A stretch of 48,482 nucleotides of DNA from Scybalousia_A sp964639765 (GCA_964639765.1 CAZXEN010000017.1:1-48482); one strand, 5' to 3'. Shown: positions 1 through 7,640, counted from the stretch's first letter. Notes: generated by a model not told the origin, from the letters alone. A program made the numbers and translations.

Positions 1-2
1 AT

Positions 3-305
3 GACTCCTGTTCGTTTATCTCTCCTGATAATGATTGCCCTTTAAAAGGCCGTGTATATGTTACAAATTCAGAATTAGATGCTGACATAAAAGTTAAAGT
101 TGTTAATGATTATAGAAGTGCTGATATTATAGTCAAAGTTGTTAATGATTATACAAGTGCTGATTCTGGAAAATGTGGTATCATAATATTTACTAATTCT
201 ACGTCAGATGCTGATATTAAAATTGCTTATGTTAGTTCTGATTTGGATGCTGATATTAAAATAAAATTTACTGAACATGAGTCATTTGCTGGATTAGCTA
301 AATAA
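3..305 (+). CDS. 7(1) septoil knot domain protein (DUF6150-like), 5' end outside window
   Basis: The frame is open from the window edge to TAA at 303-305, so only the C-terminal 100 residues are seen. They consist of short beta-strand-like repeats of about 12-13 residues (VTNSELDADIKVKVVN, then RSADIIVKVVN, TSDADIKIAYV, LDADIKIKF). The recurring S-x-x-DAD-I/L-K pattern is the hallmark of the family annotated as septoil knot domain. Its function is unknown; members are small and often exported. Two successive repeats are almost identical in DNA, with a 39-base period starting near 96 and 135, which points to a recent in-frame tandem duplication of one 13-residue unit. The family call rests on remembered consensus and is fairly secure; any signal peptide lies outside the window. 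Confidence 0.75.
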   Translation, partial: DSCSFISPDNDCPLKGRVYVTNSELDADIKVKVVNDYRSADIIVKVVNDYTSADSGKCGIIIFTNSTSDADIKIAYVSSDLDADIKIKFTEHESFAGLAK

Positions 306-534
306 AGAACTCTAATGGTTTAATACTATAAGCTTTTAGAGTGTAGCTCATAGTATCATTATATCCATCCACAAACTTAAGACCTTCTAATCGTTCTATA
401 TATAAACTCTGAATATTCAAATCATCCATAATCTTACAGTCTATTACCTCCAGAATATCGTTTATTTCAAAAAGTTCTCTTAGTTGCTGAACCCTGTCGG
501 ACGGATAACTGTGTTCAGTCCGCTGTATCTTTCT
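298..534 (-). other. Unassigned open frame, possible gene remnant
   Basis: On the minus strand this frame stays open for 78 codons and reads like protein (ILEVIDCKIMDDLNIQ, then YIERLEGLKFVDGYND near the end). It has no ATG near its 5' end: the first ATG is at 429, which would leave 43 residues. A TGA at 535-537 closes it upstream. An overlapping frame upstream ends in RPTGFSN, so a frameshifted or truncated gene is possible. The stop lies inside the convergent septoil-knot gene end. I do not recognise the family. Confidence 0.25.
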
Positions 535-565
535 TCACCCAAACACCTCCAAAAGATTATAAAAA

Positions 566-625
566 GAAATGAGACAATCTAAAATCGCCGTTATACACAG
601 CCCATCATTTAGACTATCTCATTTC
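566..625. repeat. Imperfect inverted repeat
   Basis: The 18-base arms 566-583 (GAAATGAGACAATCTAAA) and 608-625 are reverse complements at 16 of 18 positions, around a 24-base spacer. It could fold as a hairpin between the septoil-knot gene and mreD. There is no clean T-tract, so calling it a terminator would be a guess. The short open frame from 569 begins inside one arm and has no coding look. The rest of 535-828 shows no feature I can support. Confidence 0.5.
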
Positions 626-828
626 GCCGACAAAATTACAACAAATTTTTTAAATACCAACAAAATTATGAAAAAAATTCGTAAAAGATTTAAAAATATT
701 TTAGTTTCAGACAATCCGGTAAAGAGACAAAAAAGCGATTTACAACAGCTGTTAATAGTGTAGCATCCTTTTCAGGCTTTTTTGACAGCATATCTTCATT
801 ATATTTACAGGCTTTCTAAATGTTATTG

Positions 829-934
829 AAAAAAACGAAGTTTTAAAAATTTAAAACGAAGTTTTTATATGCAAAAAAGTGGGTTTTTGGGGTATAAAAA
901 CCTCGTTTTGGAAAACAAAAAGCTCGTTTTTTTT
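829..934. repeat. A-tract/core/T-tract module array, cluster 1
   Basis: Five modules follow each other, each made of an A-run, a short core and a T-run: cores cgaag, cgaag, gtggg, cctcg and gctcg. They are separated by 4-8 base spacers such as atatgc. The module TAAAACGAAGTTTTTA recurs in cluster 6. The array sits between convergent genes (septoil-knot protein and mreD) in an otherwise empty stretch of about 740 bases. Confidence 0.7.
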
Positions 935-1049
935 CTGTGTTTAGGATAAATTACAATAAATTAGTTGCCAAATACTTTCGTTAATCAGAATTTTCTTGTA
1001 CTTTTGTTGCGAAAACGGTCTTAAAAGAGCAAAAAAAGGAGAAATTGTC

Positions 1050-1559
1050 TTATTCGTTTTTCCTAAAGAATATCAAATCAGCTATAAGTATAATGACTGT
1101 TGTAAACAGGGTGCTTACTATACATCTCAACAACGTCTGCCCTATTTCAGAGAATGTGAATATTCCTATAAGAAAACAGATAAAATGGTGTATAAACACC
1201 AAAATGAAACTATAGGACAGAAAATTAACGAATCCTAAACGGGCTACACAAGGTCTTCGTGAGGTGTTTTCTATACTTCCTGAGAACATATTCAAAAAAA
1301 CCGGCCTTATAAAACCTAAAAATGTACAGGCAAACGCATGTATTCCTATCTGTCCGGAAAAAACATCTATACTCATGCCTAAAAGAAAGGAAGACAGAAG
1401 AGTAAGCCAGCGGGCTGTGTTATAAGGAAGCATAAGAATAAACCAGACATAGACCATTGGATTGGCAAAACCCCACAAGCTGATGTTATCAAGTATCAAT
1501 ACTTGGAAAAACACCAAAACAATGAACTGTATTATGCCTATTATCACATCTTTTATCAT
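1050..1559 (-). CDS. mreD: Rod shape-determining protein MreD
   Basis: A 169-residue, very hydrophobic protein with about five predicted membrane helices. It begins MIKDVIIGIIQFIVLVF and contains the NISLWGFANPMVYVWFIL and GMSIDVFSGQIGIHAFAC stretches that are typical of Bacteroidota MreD. MreD is an inner-membrane part of the elongasome, acting with MreC, MreB, RodA and PBP2 in lateral wall synthesis. Its start overlaps the mreC stop by 4 bases, so the two are translationally coupled. The usual downstream partners pbp2 (mrdA) and rodA are absent: the operon ends here and repeats follow. Confidence 0.88.
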   Translation of the reverse strand: MIKDVIIGIIQFIVLVFFQVLILDNISLWGFANPMVYVWFILMLPYNTARWLTLLSSFLLGMSIDVFSGQIGIHAFACTFLGFIRPVFLNMFSGSIENTSRRPCVARLGFVNFLSYSFILVFIHHFICFLIGIFTFSEIGQTLLRCIVSTLFTTVIILIADLIFFRKNE

Positions 1560-2410
1560 CTTACTTTCTCCTGTATATTTGCGGAAGTGTCTATATCCTT
1601 CATAAGTCTGTCTTGTTCTATCTTGAAAAAGTTCTTGATAGCATAGACATATTCCAGTTTATTGTAGTCTGTAAAGAAATTTATGTCTATATTGTAGAAA
1701 CCTGTCCCCTTGTCCTTGCTGAAACTTTTGACTGTTCCCACCGGTATTCCCTCCGGAAAGTTTCTTGAGAAACCGCTTGTAACAAGAGTGTCTCCTTTCT
1801 TTATTGCAATGGAAGAGGGCATATCCACAACCTGACCTACTGCATAATGTTTCCCGTTCCAGACAAGAGTTCCTGTGGTTTTTGTCCTTTCGTTTCTTAC
1901 ATTCAGTTTGCTATCCTGGTGCAAAACACTCATAACCAACGAAAAATTCTCTGTTGTCTTCACCACAACGCCTACAACACCGTTGGGTGCAATAACACCC
2001 ATATCAACTTCCAGCCCAGAAGAATATCCTTTGTTAAGCATAAAGAAGTTATTTCTCTTGTTTACCGTTTTTGAAATAACCCTTGCGTCTATAAAAGAAT
2101 ACATCTGCTTGTAGACAGTGTCTTCTTTGCTATGAACTGTATTGATTACCTTGACAAAGGAAGACTCCACCATCTTTCTCAGTCTGAGATTCTCTTTTAC
2201 CAAGTCTTCGTTTGCACTTTTCAGATAAAAATAGGAAGTAAAACCGTCCAAGCCTCCATAAACAGAGCCGGAAACATTGTTCGCTATGCTTGTTATGTAA
2301 CTGCCTTGTCTGAATGAATTGCGTGAGATAAAATAGACACTCAATCCTTCCAGCAGAAGGAATAAGAAAATGTGATAGTATCTCTTTAAAAATCTTAATA
2401 AATCATTCAT
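1556..2410 (-). CDS. mreC: Rod shape-determining protein MreC
   Basis: A 284-residue bitopic protein: N-terminal cytoplasmic tail, one membrane helix (about residues 12-30), a coiled coil (about 65-90, ANEDLVKENLRLRKMVESS), then the periplasmic double beta-barrel domain (ARVISKTVNKRNNFFMLNKG; APNGVVGVVVKTTENFSLVM; VTSGFSRNFPEGIPVGTV). The GxxPxGIPVG-type turn near residue 220 is a family signature. MreC scaffolds the elongasome and activates PBP2. It lacks the usual upstream mreB; a promoter directly in front (2437-2444) makes mreCD its own unit. Confidence 0.92.
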   Translation of the reverse strand: MNDLLRFLKRYYHIFLFLLLEGLSVYFISRNSFRQGSYITSIANNVSGSVYGGLDGFTSYFYLKSANEDLVKENLRLRKMVESSFVKVINTVHSKEDTVYKQMYSFIDARVISKTVNKRNNFFMLNKGYSSGLEVDMGVIAPNGVVGVVVKTTENFSLVMSVLHQDSKLNVRNERTKTTGTLVWNGKHYAVGQVVDMPSSIAIKKGDTLVTSGFSRNFPEGIPVGTVKSFSKDKGTGFYNIDINFFTDYNKLEYVYAIKNFFKIEQDRLMKDIDTSANIQEKVR

Positions 2411-2436
2411 ACAAAGCCCAAATCAAAAAGAACGTG

Positions 2437-2444
2437 CAAAATTA
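2437..2444 (-). promoter_or_regulatory. mreCD promoter, -7 element TAATTTTG
   Basis: On the minus strand TAATTTTG followed by C lies 27 bases upstream of the mreC ATG. It matches the Bacteroidota consensus TAnnTTTG. The -33 element is not clear. Confidence 0.6.
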
Positions 2445-2493
2445 TAAAAAATAACTGAATTATTGTTATCTGTTCCTGTAAATCTTTGATGCA

Positions 2494-3138
2494 TTATTTT
2501 GCTTTATCCTTCAACATCGGAACAAAAGTGAAATTACCAAATTCCTCCTGTCTATATTCTGTCTCGGAAGTCTTGGTTATCCTTAGCATTGTCTGCACAT
2601 TTTCCCCGACAGGAATAACCATAATGCCTCCAATCTTCATCTGATGAAACAAATCTTTTGGTATTTCTGTCGCACCACAAGTAACCAGAACTCTATCAAA
2701 AGGAGCAAAGCCCGGCAAACCTTTATAACCGTCACCATAAAAACAATGAGGACGGATATTCAGCAGGTGAAACATCTCTTTTGCTTGGTCATAGAGGCTC
2801 TTTTGTCTCTCTATTGTGTACAGTCTCACATTAAAACGATGAAGAACTGCTGTCTGATAGCCACTGCCTGTTCCTATTTCCAATATCTTCATTCGTGGTT
2901 CTATCTTCAGAAGCTGAGTCTGAAAAGCAACAGTGGAAGGCTGTGAGATAGTTTGCAGACAAGCTATCTGCAAAGCTCTGTCTTCGTATGCAATATTATC
3001 AAAAGAAGAATCCAGAAAGAAGTGTCTTGGCACAGCATTCATGGCCTCAAGAACCTTATCGTCGGTTATCCCCTTGGCTATAAGGGATTCTATCATTCTT
3101 TTTCTCAATCCTTTGTGTCTATACGTATCTACGGGCAT
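2494..3138 (-). CDS. pcm: Protein-L-isoaspartate O-methyltransferase
   Basis: A 214-residue SAM-dependent methyltransferase that repairs isoaspartyl residues in aged proteins. Seen directly: the Pcm N-terminus (GITDDKVLEAMNAVPRHFFL), the family's QTISQPSTVAFQTQLL motif, the SAM motif LEIGTGSGYQTAVL, and DRVLVTCGATEIP. The length is normal. A -7 element (3182-3189) lies about 45 bases upstream, suggesting separate transcription from yidD. It is upstream of mreC with an 83-base gap holding its own promoter. Confidence 0.95.
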   Translation of the reverse strand: MPVDTYRHKGLRKRMIESLIAKGITDDKVLEAMNAVPRHFFLDSSFDNIAYEDRALQIACLQTISQPSTVAFQTQLLKIEPRMKILEIGTGSGYQTAVLHRFNVRLYTIERQKSLYDQAKEMFHLLNIRPHCFYGDGYKGLPGFAPFDRVLVTCGATEIPKDLFHQMKIGGIMVIPVGENVQTMLRITKTSETEYRQEEFGNFTFVPMLKDKAK

Positions 3139-3181
3139 AAATCTGCTTAAAGTTTAATGAAAGTTCAATAAAATTTTTTGG

Positions 3182-3189
3182 CAAAGATA
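3182..3189 (-). promoter_or_regulatory. pcm promoter, -7 element TATCTTTG
   Basis: TATCTTTG followed by C on the minus strand, in the 59-base gap between yidD and pcm. It is a perfect match to TAnnTTTG. Confidence 0.6.
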
Positions 3190-3197
3190 AGATATTT

Positions 3198-3449
3198 TTA
3201 TGGAACAGGGTCATATCCGCTTCCGCCCCAAGGATTGCAACGCAAAATTCTTTTAAAAGCAAGCCAGCCTCCTTTTATAGGTCCATATTTCCTTATTGCT
3301 TCCAAAGCATATTGGGAACATGTAGGAGTAAAACGGCAGGACGGAGGAGTAAGAGGAGAAATACAATATCTGTAAAACTGTATCAACAACAGAAATACAT
3401 TTTTCAGCAACCACAAAAACGGAAATAATATCTTGCGTAACACTTTCAT
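3198..3449 (-). CDS. yidD: Membrane protein insertion efficiency factor YidD
   Basis: An 83-residue protein with the diagnostic YidD core: FYRYCISPLTPPSCRFTPTC, then SQYALEAIRKYGPIKGG and RILRCNPWGGSGYDPVP. The three conserved cysteines and the C-terminal GGxGYDPVP end are intact. It is a small inner-membrane-associated protein thought to help YidC-dependent insertion. The start at 3449 gives a hydrophobic, basic N-terminus as in relatives. Confidence 0.95.
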   Translation of the reverse strand: MKVLRKILFPFLWLLKNVFLLLIQFYRYCISPLTPPSCRFTPTCSQYALEAIRKYGPIKGGWLAFKRILRCNPWGGSGYDPVP

Positions 3450-3569
3450 CTGCTAAGAAAACATTTTCATAGATAACGAAAATAAACCTGTTTTAGTTTG
3501 TATCCGCATAAACAAAAACAAGAAAGAAATATTTCCTGAAATTTTCTACAATAATCCGATGGGAAATAC

Positions 3570-3577
3570 TAAATTTG
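3570..3577 (+). promoter_or_regulatory. -7 element TAAATTTG in front of the phosphoribosyltransferase pseudogene
   Basis: TAAATTTG plus C, 25 bases before the ATG at 3603. The promoter appears intact although the gene is decayed. Confidence 0.55.
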
Positions 3578-3602
3578 CAGACGAAAACAAAAACATAGGG
3601 CT

Positions 3603-4408
3603 ATGAGAATTACATAAGACAGCAAAGAACATAGATTTATATTCAACTTCAAGGAAGATAACAAAGAAGATATTATCTCCTTGTCAGGCGAAGGCTATAT
3701 GGTTGAGGCGTTCGGCAAGAGTCTGTACTATGGCTACGAATTTTCACAAGAAACAGACAAATCCCTGAGAACAGAATTTATCAAGTATGTCAAATTTACT
3801 GACGACTTGCAGAGTAATGAAGACCTGACTCAGTTTATAAAGAAAGCCATAGACGACCTTAACAAAAAAATAAACCTCTATGACTATGATCTTGTCATAA
3901 TGCCCGAGTCTTCCAGCAAGGTTAATCAATACATGTTACGCTATATCTACCGTTTTGCTCAGCCGTCCCTGCATAAAATGAAGCTGGTCAAATCCTTGCC
4001 ACAGAATGTTTCATTTGACATGGACGCTTACGAAAAACAATACCTTGATGACGTGCTTGAGAACGGCAGAAAGCGTTATACCGAAAAAACAGAAAGAAGA
4101 GATAAGACAATCCATACAGGATATGATGGACTCAATCCATAAAAAAGACTATTTTACAATAGCCAAAGACGTGCATAAAAACAAGATGAGACCTTATATC
4201 ATAAAGTTTTTGAGGTTTGTCTCTGCTGAAGATGAAAGGCTTTGCGAGACTATCCGCAAACAGAACATTCTTATTTATAGACGATGTTACCACAAGCGGT
4301 TCCACATTGAACGAAATCCTGCGTGTCCTCAGAATATTGAATGAAGACAACAAGATAACCGTATTCAGCCTCATAGGAAGAAAAGACCTGATGGCAGATG
4401 CCTTATAA
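3603..4408 (+). pseudogene. Phosphoribosyltransferase-family gene with an early stop and two frameshifts
   Basis: Reading from ATG 3603 gives MRIT, a TAA at 3615-3617, then DSKEHRFIFNFKEDNKE and the rest of the frame to about 4085. A change at the A6 run 4083-4088 moves the reading to the next frame (KQKEEIRQSIQDMMDSIHKK), and a second change near 4255-4262 moves it again into RTFLFIDDVTTSGSTLNEIL. That last motif is the PRPP-binding loop of type I phosphoribosyltransferases. Joined together the pieces make one protein of roughly 268 residues: an N-terminal domain of unknown type and a C-terminal phosphoribosyltransferase fold. Three separate lesions make real decay more likely than a single sequencing error. 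Confidence 0.75.
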
Positions 4409-4440
4409 AATCTTCCGCAAAAAAAAACATATACAACAAG

Positions 4441-4463
4441 AAAGTCCGCCAAAAGCGGACTTT
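4441..4463. terminator. Bidirectional intrinsic terminator
   Basis: Perfect 9-base arms AAAGTCCGC / GCGGACTTT around a 5-base loop, placed between the convergent pseudogene and the lipoprotein gene. T-rich sequence follows the stem on both strands. Confidence 0.75.
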
Positions 4464-4467
4464 CTGT

Positions 4468-4749
4468 CTATTCGCAAGTCAAGGTATATACTCCTGCTTC
4501 TTCTCCTCGCCAATAGACTCCGTACTCAAAGGAAAGGTCTTCCCATCCTATTTCCGAGCATTTTCCTTTCCAGTTCTTCTTTGTAAAGGTTTCAACATCG
4601 ACAAGTATTTCAGGATCCGCATATCCAATAGTGCAGACACAGTCCTTGCCGTTGTCATCATCGTCGTCGTCATCTCCACATGCCATAAATCCGAAAGCAA
4701 GTGCAGAAGCCATGACTACGAACATGATTTTCTTAAAGTTCTTTTTCAT
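4468..4749 (-). CDS. Small lipoprotein with polyaspartate start
   Basis: A 93-residue protein with a type II signal peptide: basic start (MKKNFKK), hydrophobic core and lipobox FMAC. The mature part starts C-G followed by seven Asp, then NGKDC. A run of acidic residues just after the lipid cysteine is known in Bacteroidota as a lipoprotein surface-export signal, so the protein is probably exposed on the cell surface. The rest contains three further cysteines (CVCTIGYADPE, KCSEIGWED) and matches nothing I recognise. The leader resembles that of the lipoprotein at 18242-18730 (FGFSACGDDDDD), suggesting related or co-opted leaders. A G9 run lies about 100 bases upstream. A -7 element TAATTTTG (minus strand, 4792-4799) lies about 43 bases upstream. 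Confidence 0.7.
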   Translation of the reverse strand: MKKNFKKIMFVVMASALAFGFMACGDDDDDDDNGKDCVCTIGYADPEILVDVETFTKKNWKGKCSEIGWEDLSFEYGVYWRGEEAGVYTLTCE

Positions 4750-4843
4750 CTCTTAAAAAATTTATTGAGTTAGTAATAATTTTAACATCCACAAAATTAC
4801 AACTAAAAACATAACTGCAAAATTTTTTCGCAAAAAATGTATT

Positions 4844-4852
4844 GGGGGGGGG
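4844..4852. repeat. G9 homopolymer (C9 on the lipoprotein gene strand)
   Basis: Nine consecutive G in a very AT-rich intergenic region, about 95-103 bases upstream of the lipoprotein ATG (4749) and about 45 bases beyond its -7 element. It is the longest G/C homopolymer I noticed. Such tracts change length by slippage. Confidence 0.6.
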
Positions 4853-4917
4853 TAATTTGCTGTATTACAACAAAATAAATTTTCATTATTCTGTAACAAA
4901 AAAACTTTTACTCAACT

Positions 4918-5061
4918 AAAAATACTCCTTTTTGAACCATAAAAAGAGGCTTTTTACAGGATATTTGTTTTTTGCAAAAAAAGTCTTCGTTTTTTTTCAC
5001 GAAAACCAAGTCTTTTGCATCAAAACATCAAGACTTTTTTCTCAAAAATCAACTCTTTTTT
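4918..5061. repeat. A-tract/core/T-tract module array, cluster 2
   Basis: About six modules: cores tactcc, gaggc, gtcttcg, ccaagtc, catcaagac and tcaactc, each between A-runs and T-runs, with spacers such as gaaccat, cacg and gcatc. AAAAATCAACTCTTTTT is shared with clusters 3 and 7. The array fills the 4750-5160 gap between two genes of the same (minus) direction. Confidence 0.7.
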
Positions 5062-5160
5062 GAGAATAACTAAATTCGCTTAAATACAGTTACTTATAAA
5101 GTAAAACAGAAATAACTCCCAAGCTAAAAACAGATGGATATCTATATTAAAGCCGCTTTT

Positions 5161-5523
5161 CTATTTCTCCTTTAATAATTCCTGACAATCATAGAAAAAC
5201 AGCGTCTCCTGTGGGACAGTCTCTCCATTTTTGATTCTTTGCCTTAGGTTTTCGCATTCAGAAACAGGTTTCTTGGGAGACAAGTCCTTTAGTTCCCGCA
5301 TTTGAGACAACAGCCGCTTTGTCTGTTTTTTTGTATCAACGATCTCAAACAGTTTTTCCGCTTTTTCGTATGCAGAAAAATATAGTTTGGAATCTATGAG
5401 TTTCTGCAAATTATTCAACTCTATTTCAATTTGTCTTATATGTTTTTCGTCCTTTGTTTCTTGGGCATTAAGATGAGAGAAAAACAAAAAAAAGATCAAT
5501 GCCCCTGCAAAAAGTTTTTTCAT
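5161..5523 (-). CDS. Hypothetical exported protein
   Basis: A 120-residue protein with a clear Sec signal peptide (MKKLFAGALIFFLFFSHLNA, cleavage after NAQ likely). The mature part is helical and charged, with coiled-coil character (IRQIEIELNNLQKLIDSKLY), and has two cysteines (SECENL; FYDCQELL). No family is recognised. Its start overlaps the stop of the upstream lipoprotein gene by 4 bases, so the pair is probably one small operon. The coding look is supported by the signal peptide and the overlap. Confidence 0.6.
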   Translation of the reverse strand: MKKLFAGALIFFLFFSHLNAQETKDEKHIRQIEIELNNLQKLIDSKLYFSAYEKAEKLFEIVDTKKQTKRLLSQMRELKDLSPKKPVSECENLRQRIKNGETVPQETLFFYDCQELLKEK

Positions 5524-5927
5524 AAGTTAATTATTTTTTTTGTTACATCGCAATTTATTCTAAAACATGGACATTCCCAATTGTCTCCGTTTATTGTTAT
5601 ATTAAACCACTGTGTATCTGGAAATTTATCAATACAAGCCTGCATATGTGCACAGGCACTGCCTAAATCATCAAAATAACAGGACAGATGGTTCCCATAA
5701 TTTTCTTTTTCATTGATGTAATCACACTCCAAAAGTATATCTCCCTTATCTTTTTTTATCTTATCTGGAGTAAGTTTGCTATAAAAGAAAGATTCTTCTA
5801 AATGCTGGGAAATAACTTTATCGTATTTAAGTCCTTCTTCTTCATTACAAGTGATAGTTACTAAACTAATCCCTACCACTACAAGAAACATAAAGCATTT
5901 TTTCGCTGAATACTTAATATGCTTCAT
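5520..5927 (-). CDS. Hypothetical lipoprotein
   Basis: A 135-residue protein with a lipoprotein signal: basic start, hydrophobic core MFLVVVGISLVTI, then TC followed by NEEEGLKYD. The acidic stretch right after the cysteine fits the Bacteroidota surface-export pattern. The mature protein has six further cysteines concentrated at the C-terminus (CYFDDLGSACAHMQACIDKF; WECPCFRINC), suggesting disulfides or metal binding. No homologue is recognised. It is first gene of a two-gene unit; the 146-base gap to ispG contains no obvious strong promoter. Confidence 0.6.
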   Translation of the reverse strand: MKHIKYSAKKCFMFLVVVGISLVTITCNEEEGLKYDKVISQHLEESFFYSKLTPDKIKKDKGDILLECDYINEKENYGNHLSCYFDDLGSACAHMQACIDKFPDTQWFNITINGDNWECPCFRINCDVTKKIINL

Positions 5928-6073
5928 CTTTTTACTGTTTCTTTATTTGTTAATATTTCTATACTAACGTTTATTAGCTCATTTTATTATAAAAACATGT
6001 GGTTTTACAAAATTTTAACCACTATATGTAAATAAATCCTTTCACTTTTTTATGAATAGGAAAAAAGAAAGAA

Positions 6074-7411
6074 CTATTCCTTTTCTTTCCACAGGCCGTC
6101 CTGCTTTATCATAGAGACAAGTTTCTCCAAAGCATCTGCTTCATCTATGCTGTTGTGGACAAGAGAGCCTTTTCTGTAGAGATTGACTTTCCCTCCGCCG
6201 CAACCAATATAGCCATAGTCTGCATCAGCCATCTCTCCGGGACCATTGACTATACAACCCATCACGGCAATCTTCAATCCTACAAGATGAGAGCAAGCTT
6301 GCTTTACTTTCTCCAAAGCATCCTGAATATTATACTTCGTCCTGCCGCAAGAAGGACAGGCAATAAACTCTGCCTTGAAAAGTTTTACACCTGTGGCTTG
6401 CAGGACTTGTTTTCTCAACTCTTCATCTTTCCAGTCCAAGTCTTCAATTGTCTTTTCCATAAGCTGTTTGGCAGCAATGGATATTTTTCTTACCTCCTGC
6501 TCCTGTTTGGGAAGAGTAGTGTTTTCATTGCTTTTGTCATATATATCATTGAAAGCATTGACAAGATTTTTTGCTACCGGTATTTCGTTTTCGGGCTTTT
6601 CTGTCAAAGAGACCCGTATTGTGTCGCCTATTCCAAGACTCAACAAAGAACCTATTCCACATATACTCTTGATTCTTCCGTCTTCTCCGTTGCCGGCTTC
6701 TGTCACGCCAAGATGTATAGGAAAACTAAGGTTCTCTGCCTGCATTTTCTTCACCAAGAGTTTGTTGGCCTCATACATAACCTTGACATTGCTTGCTTTC
6801 ATTGAAACAACAATATCGTAATAGTCCATTGTGGAGAACATTCTCAGAAACTCCATCGCACTCTCTGCCATTGCCAATGGGGTATTGCCGTAACGGTAGA
6901 GTATTCTCTTGGAAAGCGAGCCATGATTTACTCCTATACGCATGGCTGTAGAGTGTTTTTTGCAGATTTCTACAAGAGGGAAGATATTGTCCTCGGCTTT
7001 TTTGAGTATATCCTGATACTGTTGTTCGGTGAAATCGGGATTCCAGTTTTTGTCTACATAGTTTCCGGGGTTTATTCTTATCTTTTCCACCAGAGAAGCT
7101 GAGATTTCTGCTGCCTTTGGATTGAAATGAATGTCTGCAACCAAAGGTACGGAACAGTTTTGACGGATAAGAGAGTTTTTTATGTTGTAGAGGTTGTTGG
7201 CAGTCTTCTCGTCTGATGCCGTAATTCTTACTATCTGACAACCGCAATCAACCAAACTTATGGTCTGATTGACAGTTGCCGCTGTATCCATTGTATCCGT
7301 GTTGGTCATACTTTGAACCACGATGGGATTGTTTCCTCCCAAGATGATATTCCCAACTTTTACTTCACGGGAAAGACGTCTTTGCATTTTTGTTTCAGGA
7401 GTGGTGTCCAT
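6074..7411 (-). CDS. ispG: 4-hydroxy-3-methylbut-2-enyl diphosphate synthase, short form
   Basis: IspG (GcpE) makes HMBPP in the MEP isoprenoid pathway and carries a [4Fe-4S] cluster. Seen: the TIM barrel start VKVGNIILGGNNPIVVQSMT, VADIHFNPKAA, EKIRINPGNYVDKN, MRIGVNHGSLSKRIL, GVTEAGNGEDGRIKS, and the cluster domain with CPSCGRT and MGCIVNGPGEMADADYG. At 445 residues it is much shorter than the Bacteroidota/plant/Chlamydia type I know (about 600 or more), although its barrel is of that type. The central insert domain is replaced by a linker of about 60 residues (around 290-350). A -7 element TATTTTTG lies at 7441-7448. Confidence 0.93.
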   Translation of the reverse strand: MDTTPETKMQRRLSREVKVGNIILGGNNPIVVQSMTNTDTMDTAATVNQTISLVDCGCQIVRITASDEKTANNLYNIKNSLIRQNCSVPLVADIHFNPKAAEISASLVEKIRINPGNYVDKNWNPDFTEQQYQDILKKAEDNIFPLVEICKKHSTAMRIGVNHGSLSKRILYRYGNTPLAMAESAMEFLRMFSTMDYYDIVVSMKASNVKVMYEANKLLVKKMQAENLSFPIHLGVTEAGNGEDGRIKSICGIGSLLSLGIGDTIRVSLTEKPENEIPVAKNLVNAFNDIYDKSNENTTLPKQEQEVRKISIAAKQLMEKTIEDLDWKDEELRKQVLQATGVKLFKAEFIACPSCGRTKYNIQDALEKVKQACSHLVGLKIAVMGCIVNGPGEMADADYGYIGCGGGKVNLYRKGSLVHNSIDEADALEKLVSMIKQDGLWKEKE

Positions 7412-7440
7412 ATCTGCAGAATGTTTTTGATAAATCTTTG

Positions 7441-7448
7441 CAAAAATA
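7441..7448 (-). promoter_or_regulatory. ispG promoter, -7 element TATTTTTG
   Basis: Minus-strand TATTTTTG plus C, about 30 bases upstream of the ispG ATG. Confidence 0.55.
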
Positions 7449-7521
7449 AGATATTTTATAATACAAAACGCTCCATTTTTTGTAAAAATATTGCTTTTGA
7501 CAAAATAAAGTACTTGTTTTA

Positions 7522-7551
7522 TTGTAGAGATGAAAAAAAATTGTATTTTTG
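7522..7551 (+). promoter_or_regulatory. argF promoter (TTG at -33, TATTTTTG at -7)
   Basis: TATTTTTG at 7544-7551 is followed by C. A TTG at 7522-7524 lies 19 bases upstream, matching the Bacteroidota spacing. Transcription would start near 7558, leaving a leader of about 80 bases. Confidence 0.6.
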
Positions 7552-7640
7552 CAGTTTCAACAACGTTTATTCTATGCTGAAAGATAAACGTCAGGTTTGT
7601 AATTAACAGTATTTAATAACACAAATAAAATATTAAAACT

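Noticed and set aside
569..763. Small coding frame of 64 residues
   Set aside because: It begins inside an inverted repeat, has no signal or domain, and its promoter and ribosome-binding site are missing.
829..934. Cluster 1 as a plain terminator
   Set aside because: A convergent position fits, but the same modules also lie between divergent genes (clusters 4 and 5), so a terminator role cannot define the family.
996..1238. Plus-strand frame of 80 residues
   Set aside because: Mostly antisense to mreD, whose membrane protein and overlap with mreC are clear.
6155..6805. Long plus-strand frame opposite ispG
   Set aside because: It is a shadow of ispG; all conserved IspG motifs are on the minus strand.
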